Positions 45,936 to 58,200 are shown, counted from the stretch's first letter. The stretch is DNA of 64,000 nt from Aphrocallistes beatrix (GCA_963281255.1 OY725491.1:3844001-3908000), one strand, 5' to 3'. Notes: generated by a model not told the origin, from the letters alone. Program-made: numbers and translations.

Positions 45936-46530
45936 GAAAAATAGAGCTAATAATCAACCACAATAATTATTTATGATTACCATGGAATAAAATTAGGTAA
46001 TTATAAACGAACTGACATTTAAAAATCGCAAAAAAAAATATCGTTGACACTTCCTGACACTAGTTTAAAATTTATTTTGTAGAGGATAAAAAATGCTATT
46101 TGAAGAATGTAATTGAACGTTCCGCAAGTGAAGGCAAAAAAAGTCCTATGACTTTTAATGAAGCGGTGTATCTTTTTGAAGCAGTTGACAAACAAACTAG
46201 AATAATAAATTCCATTTGATCAAATGAGTAACGATTGATACTTTTTATTATTCAGCAACAAAAGAGCTTTCGATTGGATATACTATGAATAGCGGATATT
46301 TGACATATTGCAACTAGAATATTAGAAATTACATCATGGATGAAAATTGAAAACAAAATTCTATTTTTGGAATGTCTATTACAATCTCTTTTGAATAGAC
46401 GTAGGAACTAAATAAAATCATTATTGTGGGAATGCTAATTGCTTTCCGAGGTTTCTGAGGGCGCTGAATTCAAATTCAACATTATTAAGCAATCCAAGGT
46501 TATGATTTTTGATCCCATTTCCACATACCG
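45936..46530. other. No recognisable feature
   Basis: AT-rich flank of the RAG1-like relic. I looked for a CATTGTG-type heptamer here that would close a Transib end and found none. Confidence 0.5.
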
Positions 46531-46717
46531 TGCCACTGTGAGACGTACTCGGTTTAAGACGTACACTCGGTTAATACATACTATTTCTTTCAAACCAAAA
46601 ATATAATCTCCATTCATTTTATTACAATTCTTATTCGGATAAGTATGACGTACATAGGATAGTACATACTAATTTTCGTTTCCCGAAGGAGTATGTCTTA
46701 TCCGAGTTCCACTGTAT
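46531..46717. mobile_element. pogo-type MITE, degraded
   Basis: The right end GTCTTATCCGAGTTCCACTG is followed by TATA. The left part has the related ACTCGGTTTAAGACGTAC, but its outermost bases are altered. Words GTACGT and CATACTA recur inside as in the 37.7 kb copy. Confidence 0.6.
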
Positions 46718-46732
46718 ACATATATATTTCAG

Positions 46733-46790
46733 GCCCCTACCAGGCCTGGGGCAGTGCCTCTAGTGCCCTATGGATAATCCGGCCCTGCTA
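46733..46790. mobile_element. hAT end fragment (CAGGGCCGGATTATCC)
   Basis: On the minus strand from 46790 the sequence CAGGGCCGGATTATCCATAG, then GGCACTAGAGGCACTGCCCC, looks like a hAT terminal repeat. Only one end is present. Confidence 0.45.
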
Positions 46791-47323
46791 ATATATACAC
46801 TAATTAGCCCGACAAAGGTATTTGTACACTACATGATTTCCCATACAAGTAGTACTAAATTTGATCTCTCCATGAAGAGTGAGGTAATCAAACTCTAGGA
46901 AATAATAAGAGTCTGATTTAAAATTCGAAATCTACAAGTTCGAATTAGTAATAAAATAATTAAATATTGCTAGTAAATTGATCAACACAATAAGTAAAGG
47001 TTGCGTTGCCCTGTGGTACAAGATTGCACTTATCACTATCATGTATAGTGGTAAATAATGACATATGTGGCATTGGCTCTTTGCATTTAATTCTTCTGAA
47101 ATTGAGGTACAATAAAAATTTGGAAAACAAAATTGGAGTGCAAAGTTTGGGAGAACCAATTACTAAGAATGTTTTCGAATCATTAACACTAGTACAATAA
47201 ATACACAATGCAGGTATAAGCGCGTTTATATGCGCGTTTACCTCCCAGCCCTAAAATGCTAGCATTTCAGGATACCTTAATCTTTGAATCAATAGAGTTT
47301 TAGAGATTCGAAAAAATAAATCT
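46791..47323. other. No recognisable feature
   Basis: Several short overlapping frames on both strands (46932-47208) have no support as genes. Confidence 0.5.
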
Positions 47324-47700
47324 GCTTGGGTGGTTCAGTGGTTAGGGCTTGAACACCAAGACTTAGGTCGCGGGTTCTATCCACGCTAGAGTAATTTGCA
47401 TTTTACCCTCAATTATATTGCTTCGGTAATGCAATCTGAGCCTACACTCTTGCAGAACCATAGTGAGCTGAAAGCACTAAGGATGTCATCTCGTTTAAAG
47501 GTAAAGTTAAGTTAGGTGCTATCTTTCTTGCCTACTGATAGCCGAGTTTTTCTCTGTAACACGCTATCATATGCACACAGACATGCCATCATATGCATAC
47601 AGACACGCCGCATGCACACATTCAGCAACTATGAGTAGGTTTAGTACCTCACCCAGATTGTAAACCCCCTGAGAACATATTAGCATGGATTCGGGGGGGA
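47324..47700 (+). mobile_element. tRNA-derived SINE
   Basis: An A box TGGTTCAGTGG (47331-47341) and a B box GGTTCTATCC (47373-47382), 31 bases apart, form an internal RNA polymerase III promoter. The anticodon arm cannot fold properly (CTTG and CAAG enclose only five bases), so this is a tRNA-derived SINE head and not a functional tRNA. The body continues for about 300 bases through CATATGCACACAGACATGCC-type repeats to an A-rich run near 47700. The 3' limit is approximate. Confidence 0.65.
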
Positions 47701-48733
47701 AAAAAAACTATAAACTTTAACTTTTTTAACTGCAACTAGCGAAAGAAGCTTTCGACTTTGAAACATTTCATGAACTATCTTAAAATATCGATAAGATAAT
47801 CAGGCTTTGCATTATTACAACACATGAATGTGAGATCAACTTAATTCAGAAGAAAACATCAATGAAATGAGGGAAAGTAACAGATGGATTAACAACACTT
47901 TGTAATAAATTTTTAAATGATGAAGGATAATAAATTACAAGGTTAAATGGACGTCTATATAATATTTCGGGGGTGGGAGGCATGCCTCCCCCCCACATGG
48001 CTACGCCACTGATATAGGTAGTGGCCATTTTTTAAATGGTTGTTAGTATACAGCCGCCCGGTCGCATACATTCTCCTCAAAGGTAAAAACTTGGAACTTT
48101 TCCTGATGTTGGGACATAACATAATATAGAGATTTGCATCAATTTATGAATTAAAGGTATTTTGAAACGATTATATTGAAGATGATACAATTCTGCTATG
48201 TCAAATTGATTTTCTATTGTGAATTCATCTTGAGTTATGACAAAAGGAAGAATTGTAAGAAAGAAATTTTGGGAAAATGAAATTTGGAAATTGTTAGAGA
48301 AAGCCAACTTTTGGATAAAATCTCTATCATCAAACAGACAATTCCCCGACAACTTTAAACACTCCCTACAGAATCTGAATTCGATTTCCAGTTGAGATTT
48401 TCTGCAACATATAGTTTGGATGGATCTGGATCTCATCAAGTTTACAATCAGAATCTGGAATCCCCACATTCTCTTTCGAAATATATTTCATCTCTGCTTT
48501 TTGACCTCTCGCTATCCACGACAGCGTAGAAAAACTTATTTGGGACAATGAAAGGTCAAACTCACAATTTCATATTCGCCCAGTCACTTTACTAGTTGCC
48601 AAATAAAATAGTGAAAATATACGCCATCTTATGGATACTCACATGAATCCTTACGTAGGAGATATATAAAAAATGGGATACTACAAGGGCTTGTGAAGAT
48701 AAAGTTACTCAGATACACGTGCATCTTTAGATA
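47701..48733. other. Non-coding; contains one hAT-like end at 47969-48012
   Basis: On the minus strand from 48012 CAGTGGCGTAGCCATGTG, then a run of G and GGCATGCC, is a terminal repeat of a widespread element also seen complete at 59014-59176. A 130-codon minus-strand frame at 48077-48469 has no recognisable content. Confidence 0.5.
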
Positions 48734-49238
48734 GTTTATAACCCTCGTTTATCATCTGGAATCAAGGTCAAAGAAGTAGTTACCGTCATTTCCAGGCATA
48801 ACAAACTCAATGAAGTTGTTTCCGGCTAATTGATGGAAATGACTGGTATGAAGTTTGATTAACCCAGCAGTGATGGTGGCACTACATCAACTGGTAAAAT
48901 TGCACGAAATTGTTCCCTGGACAGAAATCAATATATTTACTGGGTTTATTCTTTAATACCAATGGGATACCATTATACTCTAAAGGTCATCCACACTAAT
49001 CTTTCAGTTATTTTGAGGATTTACAACAGTGACCGAGAGATAAACACTGAAAGATGGATATTCTTTGCAACGACACATGCGAATACATTGTAATCAGGTT
49101 CACTTGGGTAAACATCACTCCAACCTTGCATAAACTACTAGACCATTCTCCAGAACTCATTAGAACTTGTGGCAATAACCATGGACTAAAAGACTTCTCT
49201 GAAGAAGCATTAGGGGTTTCAAAAACACTGATTAGAAG

Positions 49239-51960
49239 CATGGTGGGGGTGTCCTGGGTGTCCGGACACCCACTGCCTCAAGAACGCGATGCATTGGCAT
49301 CTACTAGGTTAGTGGTGCCATTGGGTCGATAAATAATATATTAGGCACAGTGACACATTTCTATTTAGGATAAACAGTACAAAAATTATGAAAATTTAGT
49401 TGCAATAGGAGTTGCCTAAAGTTGACTAAAATTGTGAGACCTCCCAGGACGTCTTTTAATCCATTCGTTCATTACTTCTTTTGAATTGAGTTTATCAAGC
49501 TCCTCAAAATGAATATGACATATTGCCAGCCTTGCCTTACGACTTTCATTCATCATTTTTCTCAGGTAGGTATTAATACTCCTCATTGCACTAAAAGATC
49601 TCTCTGCTTCACTACTTGATACGAAAGAAGTACGCAAAAAAGTCACTAACAATTTTACATTGGGATATATTTCATAAATCTGCAGATCAATCGATTCGAT
49701 TGTCCGTACCATATTGTTGTTTGACTTCATTGATAAATCGAGGCAATTCAATCTTTAGTTCTTCTGTTTTAATAGTTAATCGTGGGAATCACGCTCGACC
49801 AGAGGACATCAGTGGGTTCACATAATAATAACTCAATATCTGACAGTTTTTCAAGGCCAGAACTCATAACCTTTTCCTCAAGTGCATTTTTAGCAGACCC
49901 AAACACCTCTAAATAGATATTCCTATATACATACTCAAGTTCACATTCCTCGATTGGACGATACTGGTCTAGTCCACGTACACACTTTCGACTACCACGT
50001 CGAAGAATTGGGAGGTTACACCCTTTATTAAGAGCTTCCACTTTAGTTATTCTATAGAAATCAATTGCTTTTTCTTCAGTATTCGCACTGTCTAACTGCT
50101 GTTCTAGTCTTTTCAGTATTCGCAGTGATTGTGTGATATGCTGGCCACGTTCCTGCAAAACCACGTGCGGGTTGTGAGTGTAAGAAAATAAAGATTCTAA
50201 TAATGACACAGTGAAATATGTGTCAAAATCTTCTAGACGTTTAACCATATTCATATTGTTTACAGTATCAAATTCAGACCGTGACATAAGCAATAAACAT
50301 ACAATGCAGATGGGACATCGTTTTGCAGCCTTGCTCTCACCCCCGTTAAACGGCCAGCAACAACCGGGGCGCCATCAGTAGTAATGAATCTGCACCTATT
50401 AATGTCAATTCCAAATCCAATGAGTACAGCTCGGAGACCTGTATAAAGGGTTGTTGAGTCTTGACCAGGTAGAGGGATAAACCTTAAAAAACCTCCGATA
50501 CAAACCTCGAACGATCGCAATATCGGATGACAACACTCATCTGAGTCCTCGGGTACTTATCTTGGCATTCATCAATGCTAACTGCGAAGAACGGAGCATC
50601 CTTGGCAGCCTGTGCAAAATTGCGTAAAATACCGTCAGACATCAGCTTAATAAATTCATTTTGGATATCATGATTTGTGTACGTCTTGGTACCAATCTTC
50701 TCGATTTTTAAAAGTTTTGTCAGCTGCGCCAGATTGGAGTTGAAATCATTATCTCCCTCCACGAAAAGGCAAACTTTGCCTAGCTAAATACCTACAGCAT
50801 TCAAATACCTGAGATATAGCCAACCGGTTATTTTTTGCTGCTGCGTGACCATAGCTGTAATTGTGGTTCCTTTAATCTTGTTAATTATTGCCCTCTTTGA
50901 TTCTATGTGGCGTTCAGCTAGCTGATGCCTCTTAAACCCCTCTATTGCTTTATTCCAACTAGAAAAACCTTCTGTCACAAAAGCCTGCTCCATTCTTTTG
51001 GACTGATCCAATAACACACGAGCAGCCACTTCTTCACATCACTTACAAAATGCGTTACCAGCTTGTAGTTCAAGGGAACTCTTCAAATATAACCATGGAA
51101 ACTTGTTGCTCCCAATGTGGTTGGTACTTTAGCTGCTTGACCTTCCTCTTGCGCTTTAACATCACTTCAATCAAACCATCCTGTATAGTGACATCTGGAT
51201 CAGGAACCTATAAACGCATTTTTTTATTTATTACTACATTATACATTTCCACCAGACTACTAGCCATGATCAATTCTAAATTAATCTCCTACATCTTGAT
51301 CTCCATCATGACTGTCACAATTTGCTTTCTCAGGCATATCAAGAACAGGTCCTATTGATGTCTGTATGTCGTTCTGGAATCCGAGTATTTCATTCCACGA
51401 ACCATTGGTTCTCATTCTCTCCGTAATTAACTTCTCCATCTCCAGGTCTCCCGGAATGACTATATCATCTAACTCCTCTACTTCAAAGCTATCTATCTTC
51501 GCTTGACCCTCATAGTTTGAACCATACTCTTGATCTTGAACGTCCGAATTCATTTCATCTGGTGACATATTAGGTGAGTCACCCAACTGTGGCATATCTA
51601 ATATAATCTACCTGCCATGCTGTATTAAATGATAAATTGAGTACAGCACTTCTTAATACGTAGTCCACCAGCAGGCAAAGAGACAGGACGAATATTATAA
51701 AATAAGTAATACTTTATGGTTAGGAATGAAGACCAAAAGATTATAGACACAACTATGAGAAAATGGATATTACATACATCTAAGTAAGTCAGTAGGATGT
51801 TAATTCGAAACTCTAATTGTTTATTTCTATTGTACTTAAGGTTAGTTAATAATATATAGTCTTTGGGTATCCAGACACCCACCTAACCTGTGGGTGTCCA
51901 GACACCCACTAAACTAATCTGTGTCTGGACACCCACACATCATAATACGTGGCGCCGGCT
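49239..51960 (-). mobile_element. hAT element inside copy C, 8-bp TSD (7/8)
   Basis: ATTAGAAG (49231-49238) precedes and ATGAGAAG (51961-51968) follows the insert. The right end GTGGCGCCGGCT resembles the CAGGGCCGGCGCCAC end of the hAT at 26-29.3 kb; the left end (CATGGTGGGGGTGTCC) is altered. GTGTCCGGACACCC and GTGTCCAGACACCC palindromes lie inside both ends. Deleting the insert with one TSD copy rejoins ATT AGA AG with G TAT CAT in the frame of the RAG1-like relic, which fixes the borders. Confidence 0.88.
49416..51595 (-). pseudogene. hAT transposase (ZMYM1-like group), decayed
   Basis: The minus strand encodes, in successive frames: an acidic N-terminal part (51595-51281); FVTEGFSSWNKAIEGFKRHQ and LAERHIESKR of the TTF-type region (51029-50784); EGDNDFNSNLAQLTKLLKI and FFAVSIDECQDKYPRTQMSV with the first catalytic Asp (50762-50484); INRCRFITTDGAPVVAGRLT and VYCLCHGLNLIL with the second block (50520-50260); and at the end TSFVSSSEAERSFSAMRSIN, the hAT dimerisation motif. 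Five or more breaks separate the frames. Some could be introns: an AGGT junction lies near 51208. When intact it would catalyse cut-and-paste transposition with 8-bp duplications, as seen at its own borders. Confidence 0.87.
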
Positions 51961-52351
51961 ATGAGAAGGTATCATGAACACTTTGCCAGAAAATTGTACT
52001 TTGTCTCAATACACGATATCTTTTTATACGACTGATGAGTAATAGTGATCCTGTCATCAATGTCTATGGAACTCTACAAACTAAACAAGAAAAACAACTC
52101 TCCCAAACCTCCCAACCAAGAGATTCCATTTACACAATTAATGAATTTTCGACGATTAATAGTAAACAAGGTTTTTCGACGATTAATAGTAAACAAAATA
52201 AATTGAAATTTAAGAGATTAATAACAACACTGCAAGGTTTAGTTGACAAGGGTTCTTGCTTATGTACTGTTGAATTGACAGTTGCGAAAGATTCTATTGA
52301 ATAATCAAAATGAATTGTATTCCCAGTTGAATAATATCATCACTAATAGTA

Positions 52352-52830
52352 GGATTATTCCATGTCAAGCCTTCCAATGATTTCACCAACCATCTTCGAT
52401 TTGTCCGAAACTTTGCACATTGCAAGTCTCTTACTAGTCTATAGTATCCTGAAAGTTATAGCTAATTCCATTCAATAGTTTATGAGAAATTCAATTTTGA
52501 ATTTTCGAATATTTTCCAAATTTTTGGAATTTACCCCCCTGACAAAATATTAATATCTTTGTTTTCATAGGTTCAATCTTGCTGAAATTCGAGTCTTAGG
52601 TAGATTAAATATCATAGAATACGATGCAATTGTTTTCAGACCGATTTTGGATCATTTACTACATGGAGAAATTTTGAATTGAACTTGGTACATGTTCACT
52701 TTTACGAAATGTCGCAAAACGCCGTAAGGATTCATAAGGGGTGGTTCTAACTTATCAGGATTCTTGTCTTATGGGATACCTCAATATGTTAAAAAATTTG
52801 GGAGGTTTCCATAATTTCCCTCTGAGTTAT
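52352..52830. repeat. Left terminal inverted repeat of the 6.85 kb element
   Basis: Contains CCAACCATCTTCGATTTGTC, TTGCACATTGCAAGTCTCTT and AGAAATTCAATTTTGAATTT, all found in reverse complement in the right arm, ending inward at CTCTGAGTTAT. Confidence 0.88.
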
Positions 52831-53487
52831 ACATAATGACGTCACATTGCCCCCTCCCAAATTTGGTGACGTAATCCGAATTTTGTGAATTTATTCAGAT
52901 TATATTCCAATATTACTGTTCTAAGACGCTTATACTTTCTCTGCCACATCTGTCTCACTAGAAGGATAGACCAAATTACTCAGATCATTATAGATACAAG
53001 CGCGCTTTGCTTGCTTGCGCTGCGCGGCTGGAGGATCTCTTCGGTCGCCTGGGGGCGACATTGGTTAATTAAAAGGGAGAAATCATCTCTAAATATGTCC
53101 ATCTTAGTTTTAAAATCGATATCAATCGAAAATTCAGCAAATTTGTCAATTTTCAAATTTTTGATGCGTAATGATGACGTCATAACAAAGTGATGAGTCA
53201 GCATTTTTTGATGATAGTGGCATCATATGTGAAGTATGTTAGTATACAGATTCTATTAAAATTTCAGCCTTCTATCTTCTATAATGGCTGAGTTATGCTC
53301 GAATAACTAACTGTATTGCTTAACTTTTAAAAATGTGACAATGACGTCATAATTCCATGATGAGTCGACATTTTGCTCTGAGCTCAGAACTTACTGGAGC
53401 CATAGTCAAAATACTCCCACATGCCAAAAATCAGCTTTCTTCGTTCGGCAGTTTCTTCAATCAATTCGTTGCAGAGATATATATATA

Positions 53488-54816
53488 CTTAGGGCATTCA
53501 ATAACCCTGCAATTATTTTTATTATTTGGAAACCTAAACATCAAAAACTACATTAAATGTCCAAAGTAGTCGCCCTTCTGCTCAATTACTAGCTTTAAAC
53601 GTTCAATCCACTTAAAAAGTCTTCTCATACTCCTCTTGGGGGATGTCTCGGAGAGACAGACGAATTACCCTTTCAATTTGTACATCTTCCTCAAAAACTG
53701 ATGCAGGTAGATGTCTTTTGAGCCCATCGAAGAGCCAAAAGTCGCAGGGTGCTAGGTCAGGACTATATGGTGGATGTTCTAACTCCTCAAGACCCATTGG
53801 AGCAATTGTTTCCTTCACCTCCTTAGATTTGTGTGGTCTGGCATTATCGTGCAAAAGTTTGATTCCTTTGAGTCCGGTGGCTGGTCGACGCTTAAAATAA
53901 TGTTTTTGGATCTTAGGAAGAACAATTGTTGCGTAGAAGTTGCCAGTAATTGTTTGCCCCTTTGGGGCACAGATTTGGCACACTGGATCATACGCATCAA
54001 AAAAAATCGTGTACATAACCTTGGGGGCCCAGCGATCGGGTCTCGGTAATCCTGGTGGAACACTCCCTTTTGCCACCCATACCTTATTCTGTTGCTTGCG
54101 TGGAGGTTCTGAATATCTTATCCAAGTTTCATCCCCGGTACATATTTCAGATAATCGCCTCTCATCGCAATGCTCATATTTTTCAAGCAAGTTTTTAGCA
54201 ATTCTCAATTGGTTCTTCTTTTGAGCCTGTGTTAAGAAATGTGGGACCCAACGTGAACAAACCTTTGACATACCGAGATGCTTTGTCAGAATAGTATGAA
54301 CACTTCCTGTTGACAAGTCCAGGGTGCCAGCTAACTGTTCTACTGTAATATGCGGATCAGAATCACGCATTTCAGCTACAAGAGCAATATTGTTGGAGGT
54401 AGTAGCAGTAACGGGTTGTCCCATCCGAGGGTCATCTTCAATCGACTCCCTTACCTCCACGAAAACGAAGACTCCACTTCTTAACCGTCGATTCCGAACA
54501 GGCCTCTTCCCCAAATACGGTAACCAAATCTTGGTGGATATTCCTTGGAGTATCGCTGAGTAATGAGCGAATTTTGATGTAGGCTCTCTACTCTATAGTA
54601 AAATTTCGCTCGATTTTGAAGCCATAAATGCTTCTGTGGTTACTATAGCCAATCTTTAGGAAAGCGTAACTTGGAAAATAATCAATCGATTCTATCAAAC
54701 TAAATTGTTCCTACTAGAAGAATATATAAGCTATATAATTGGAAGCAAATAGGAGAGAAATGTAGTTAAACAATATAAGTAAAAGCGAGGGTTACGAACT
54801 AATTGAATGCCCTAAG
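53488..54816 (-). mobile_element. mariner element, 1.33 kb, TA target
   Basis: The ends CTTAGGGCATTCAAT and ATTGAATGCCCTAAG are perfect inverted repeats over 15 bases with TA on both sides. The second halves (ACCCTGC and GAGGGTTACG) are only loosely similar. It is inserted in the TA microsatellite of the surrounding repeat. Confidence 0.95.
53545..54640 (-). pseudogene. mariner transposase (DD34D), almost intact relic
   Basis: The HTH region AYIKIRSLLSDTPRNIHQDL and ESTVKKWSLRF lies in one frame. A shift near 54460 leads into a 300-codon frame with DDPRMGQPVTATTSNNIALV, HTILTKHLGMSKVCSRWVPH, EICTGDETWIRYSEPPRKQQ (first Asp), KLLHDNARPHKSKEVKETI (second Asp) and YSPDLAPCDFWLFDGLKRHL (third Asp, 34 residues on). 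A second shift near 53612 separates the tail KWIERLKLVIEQKGDYFGHL. A TAG replaces what is probably Gln just before RAYIKIR. It is close to functional length (about 345 residues) and is the best-preserved mariner of the window. The tail fragment at 9.1 kb is from the same or a sister family. Confidence 0.92.
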
Positions 54817-54864
54817 TATACTATATACACACATACACATTAATCGAGTTTTAATAGTAAAGAT

Positions 54865-55270
54865 TTGGCTTGGTGCATGTTTTTTTCTTAACTATTTTCC
54901 CACATTTCCGTCTGGTTAGGCTAAAATAATTGTTGAGTTGCATAATTTTTTCAAATGATATTTGTAAAAACAATCAATAGATATGCTGTATTTTGACAAT
55001 TGTGATTAATTATTAGTTAGTTAAAAACGTTAAAACGCTCACTAATCACAATTTAATTTGAAATTTAATATATTCTTAAATAGCCTAGTTACTCAAAACT
55101 ACTTAAGTATGCAAACCACAGTAGTTATGGAATACGTAACTAAAGGAAGTAGCTATATATAGTTACCAAATATAAATTAAAAATATAGAAATATAAAATA
55201 TATTTGCAAATTATTAAGGATACGCAATTTCTATTTAGTTACAAGTACTACTGATATAATTGTTGATAAT
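54865..55270. other. 5' region of the transposase gene in the 6.85 kb element
   Basis: AT-rich with no frame. It presumably holds the promoter and leader, but no motif is clear enough to name. Confidence 0.45.
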
Positions 55271-58200
55271 ATGACTTGTTCAATCAGGGATATAGAACAG
55301 GCTGGTGAATGTCACAAGACAACATATACTAATGGGAAAACCTCATTATTATCAATTGATCAGCTCTCAGTGGAAGACGTTCACTTAATAGAATGGCGAG
55401 CAGGAATTAGAAAGGACAAATTCTTTACAATATGCCTCCATCATAAACAGGTATTTCTAAACAAGTTTGTACATCTGCATCCGTTTTGCACAGATCCATT
55501 TAAACATCACGGGGATAACAAATATATCAAAGGTGAGTTCAAGTTTATTTGGGAGGTAGAATAAAAAATTAAGCAATACTTGTATAAATTGTTTAACTTA
55601 TAGGTAAGATAATAATCACTGAAACTATGGCGATGGATTTATTAAGTTTTGATATTTCTCTTGTCCTTGGCACGAAGTGGTGTCCACGCTGTTGGTCTGA
55701 GATAGGTGGAATATTAAACAATCCTAAAGAATACGAAGATAATCAATTTCTTCCTATATTAAAGACCATTATGAATTCTCCAGAAATTAGTCACAGTCCT
55801 CATTTATCAGATGCTGATCAACAAGATTCAGAATTCGAGTCAACCCAAGTATGTATACTGTTAAAAACAAATTGTAAATTGCTATGTTGAAATTTTAGTC
55901 ACTTTTTGTCATTTATCTACCATATTAGAAGATGATAGAAGATGTAATCGACAATCTTCCAGAAGTACAAGGCATATCACCCGTTCACATGGAAAAAGCA
56001 CAAAATTAGACAACTCCAAATAAATGATAAATTAGACAATGTGAAAGATTGCTTAAAGGTGATGCATAAGTTTAAATGTTTTTGGAATTCTAATTTATTT
56101 CTTATTTTCCCTGATGGGTTACTGGTGTTCTATAGATCCCCAGCATTACTGACAGTGATGCACTTTTGTCCAATCCAGCGAAAGATGATGGATGATACAA
56201 GTATATTTTCTTCAACAGTTGAACAAAAAGCTGAACAGTTTGATCATATAATGAGTTTGATTAATTACGAAGTAAAGAATTCTGAAACTTAGAGACAAAT
56301 ACAACTACTTACATTTGCGCCTCAAAATTGCTCTCGTGAATCTTTGACTAATTATTTCCAAGTTTCAGATCATGTAGTCCGTGAATCAAGAGAGTTATTG
56401 AAGCACAAAGGATTATATGGAGAGGTTAGATCAAAAAAAGGAAAAATTTCTAATGAAAAAAACATACATCAAAAGTGTATTCTTAATAACAAATAATTTA
56501 TAGGAAAATGTTACCTGAAGAAACAAGAAGTCTTGTTGAATCATTTTATCAGGATGAGTATTCACGCCAAATGCCTGGCAAGAAGGACTTCGTCAGCATT
56601 TCCTGTAATGTTCACAAACAGAAGAGATTAATCCTATGCAACTTAAAGGAATTATATATTGCGTTCAAAAACAGCTACCCCAATCATAAGGTCAATATTA
56701 CGATCACTTTTTTAATTTTATGATAGATTCATTGAGAACATAATTGACCAATTTGATTTCACTTTAGATATCTTTCTCCAAGTTTTGTACTTTGCGTCCA
56801 AAATGGTGTATACTTGCAGGCACTCATGGAACACACAGAGTATGCGTATGCTCAATTTATCAAAATGCTATTCTCCTCGTTGAAGCACTACACATACAGG
56901 ATACATATAAAACCTTAATGTCGAAGTTAGTATGCTCACTTGAGAATAAAGAATGCATGATACACAGATGTGAGAGATGTCCTGGGGATAACAACCTTCG
57001 AGAATATCTTCACACCATTCTTTGCCAACGTAATGAACAGGTAACATAATAGCCTTTAATTTTATCTCAATTCATGTTGAGTATTACGTAATTTTTAAAA
57101 ATGTTTTAATCCAAGGAAATAATCGAATACAAACTCTGGGAAAGTACAGATAAGACATCCTTAGAGACATATTCAACCACTTTAGGAGAATATTGCGAAA
57201 TTAGTATCGATTCAATTGGGAAACTAACCTCAAATTCGTTTATCTCACGTGCTCAATCTCTATACTACAAGGAGCAAAAGGATATACTTGACAACAATAC
57301 AGCAATTGTTCTGGTCGATTTCGCTGAAAATTACTCATTTGTTATACAGGATGAAGCTCAGAGATTTCATTGGAACAATGTACAAGCAACTTTGCATCCT
57401 GTAGTTATCTATTATATACAAAATGGTAAGTATGAATGTACTCTATAAATTATAATACTACATTACAGAAGTTATTTGAATTTAATAGGTACTCTTGTTC
57501 ACAAGTCATCCTGCTTTATATCCGATTATACAGAGCATAATGTTATGATGGTTTATAAAATCCAACAACTCTTTACAGAATATCTAAAAGTGGAACTACC
57601 ACACATTCAAAAATTAGTCTATTTTAGTGATGGTTGTGCTGGGCAATATAAAAATGAATATAACTTATATAACTTGTGTCAACATCAGAAGGAATTCGGG
57701 TTACAAGCTGAGTGGAATTTCTTCGCTACTTCTCTTGGTAAATCTCCCTGTGATGGCTTAGGTGGAACAATTAAAAGAATTACTGCACGAACTAGTTTGC
57801 AAAGACCTAAAGAACATCATATCTTAACACCATCATACATGTTTAAATTTTGCAACACAACTCCAAATCTCTCATCTATCAAATTCTTTTATATACCTAA
57901 ACATGATGTGGTCGAAATGAGTACAGCTTTTGCTACTAGGTAAGATACAAATATAGAAAACAATTTTACAATGTATCAGTTAGGAAATATGATTTATTAA
58001 TTGTAATTTAGGTTTATAGATATCGAGACATCGCCCGGTACGCGGAGCTACCACCAATTTACACCAATACATGAAACACTAGTCGGAGCCAAGCGTATAA
58101 GCGAGCAAACTGAATTCACATCACTCTTTGAATTTTGCAGAGGAAAATCTAACTGTAGTGGAATTACACATTCAGAATCTGCTTACCTTATTGACGATTA

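Larger units (their letters stand above)
48734..52304 (+). pseudogene. RAG1/Transib-like transposase fragment (copy C), split by a hAT element
   Basis: Left part 48734-49238: NPRLSSGIKVKEVVTVIS, SSDGGTTSTGKIARNCSLDR, NQYIYWVYSLI, then FTWVNITPTLHKLLDHSPEL (both zinc His present) and GLKDFSEEALGVSKTLIR with the catalytic Glu. Right part from 51961: RRYHEHFARKLYFVSIHDIF, then after a small shift RLMSNSDPVINVYGTL and a non-conserved tail to a stop at 52302-52304. These match, in order, copy A (KWSPTSK, GGTTTTG, LHKLLAH, SEEGLKASNKYIRRY, ARKFSF, MISHSDPIL). The first two catalytic Asp regions are missing upstream. The tail of about 80 residues after SDP extends beyond copy A and may include unrelated sequence. 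Confidence 0.8.
52994..54864. repeat. Terminal-hairpin repeat inside the 6.85 kb element, split by a mariner
   Basis: It starts ATACAAGCGCGCTTTGCTTG, has a shortened hairpin block (GGAGGATCTCTTCGGTCGCC) and the standard core, and reaches the TA run at 53476. A mariner then intervenes (53488-54816), and the closing end ATTAATCGAGTTTTAATAGT plus AAAGAT follows at 54839-54864. Confidence 0.88.

Noticed and set aside
46530..46540. CACTGTG (complement of the consensus RSS heptamer CACAGTG) beyond the other flank of copy A
   Set aside because: It is explained by the altered left end of the pogo-type MITE at 46531 and is 600 bases from the gene.
47324..47396. A functional tRNA gene
   Set aside because: A and B boxes are present, but the anticodon stem-loop does not form a seven-base loop and the acceptor ends pair poorly. 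A SINE head fits better.
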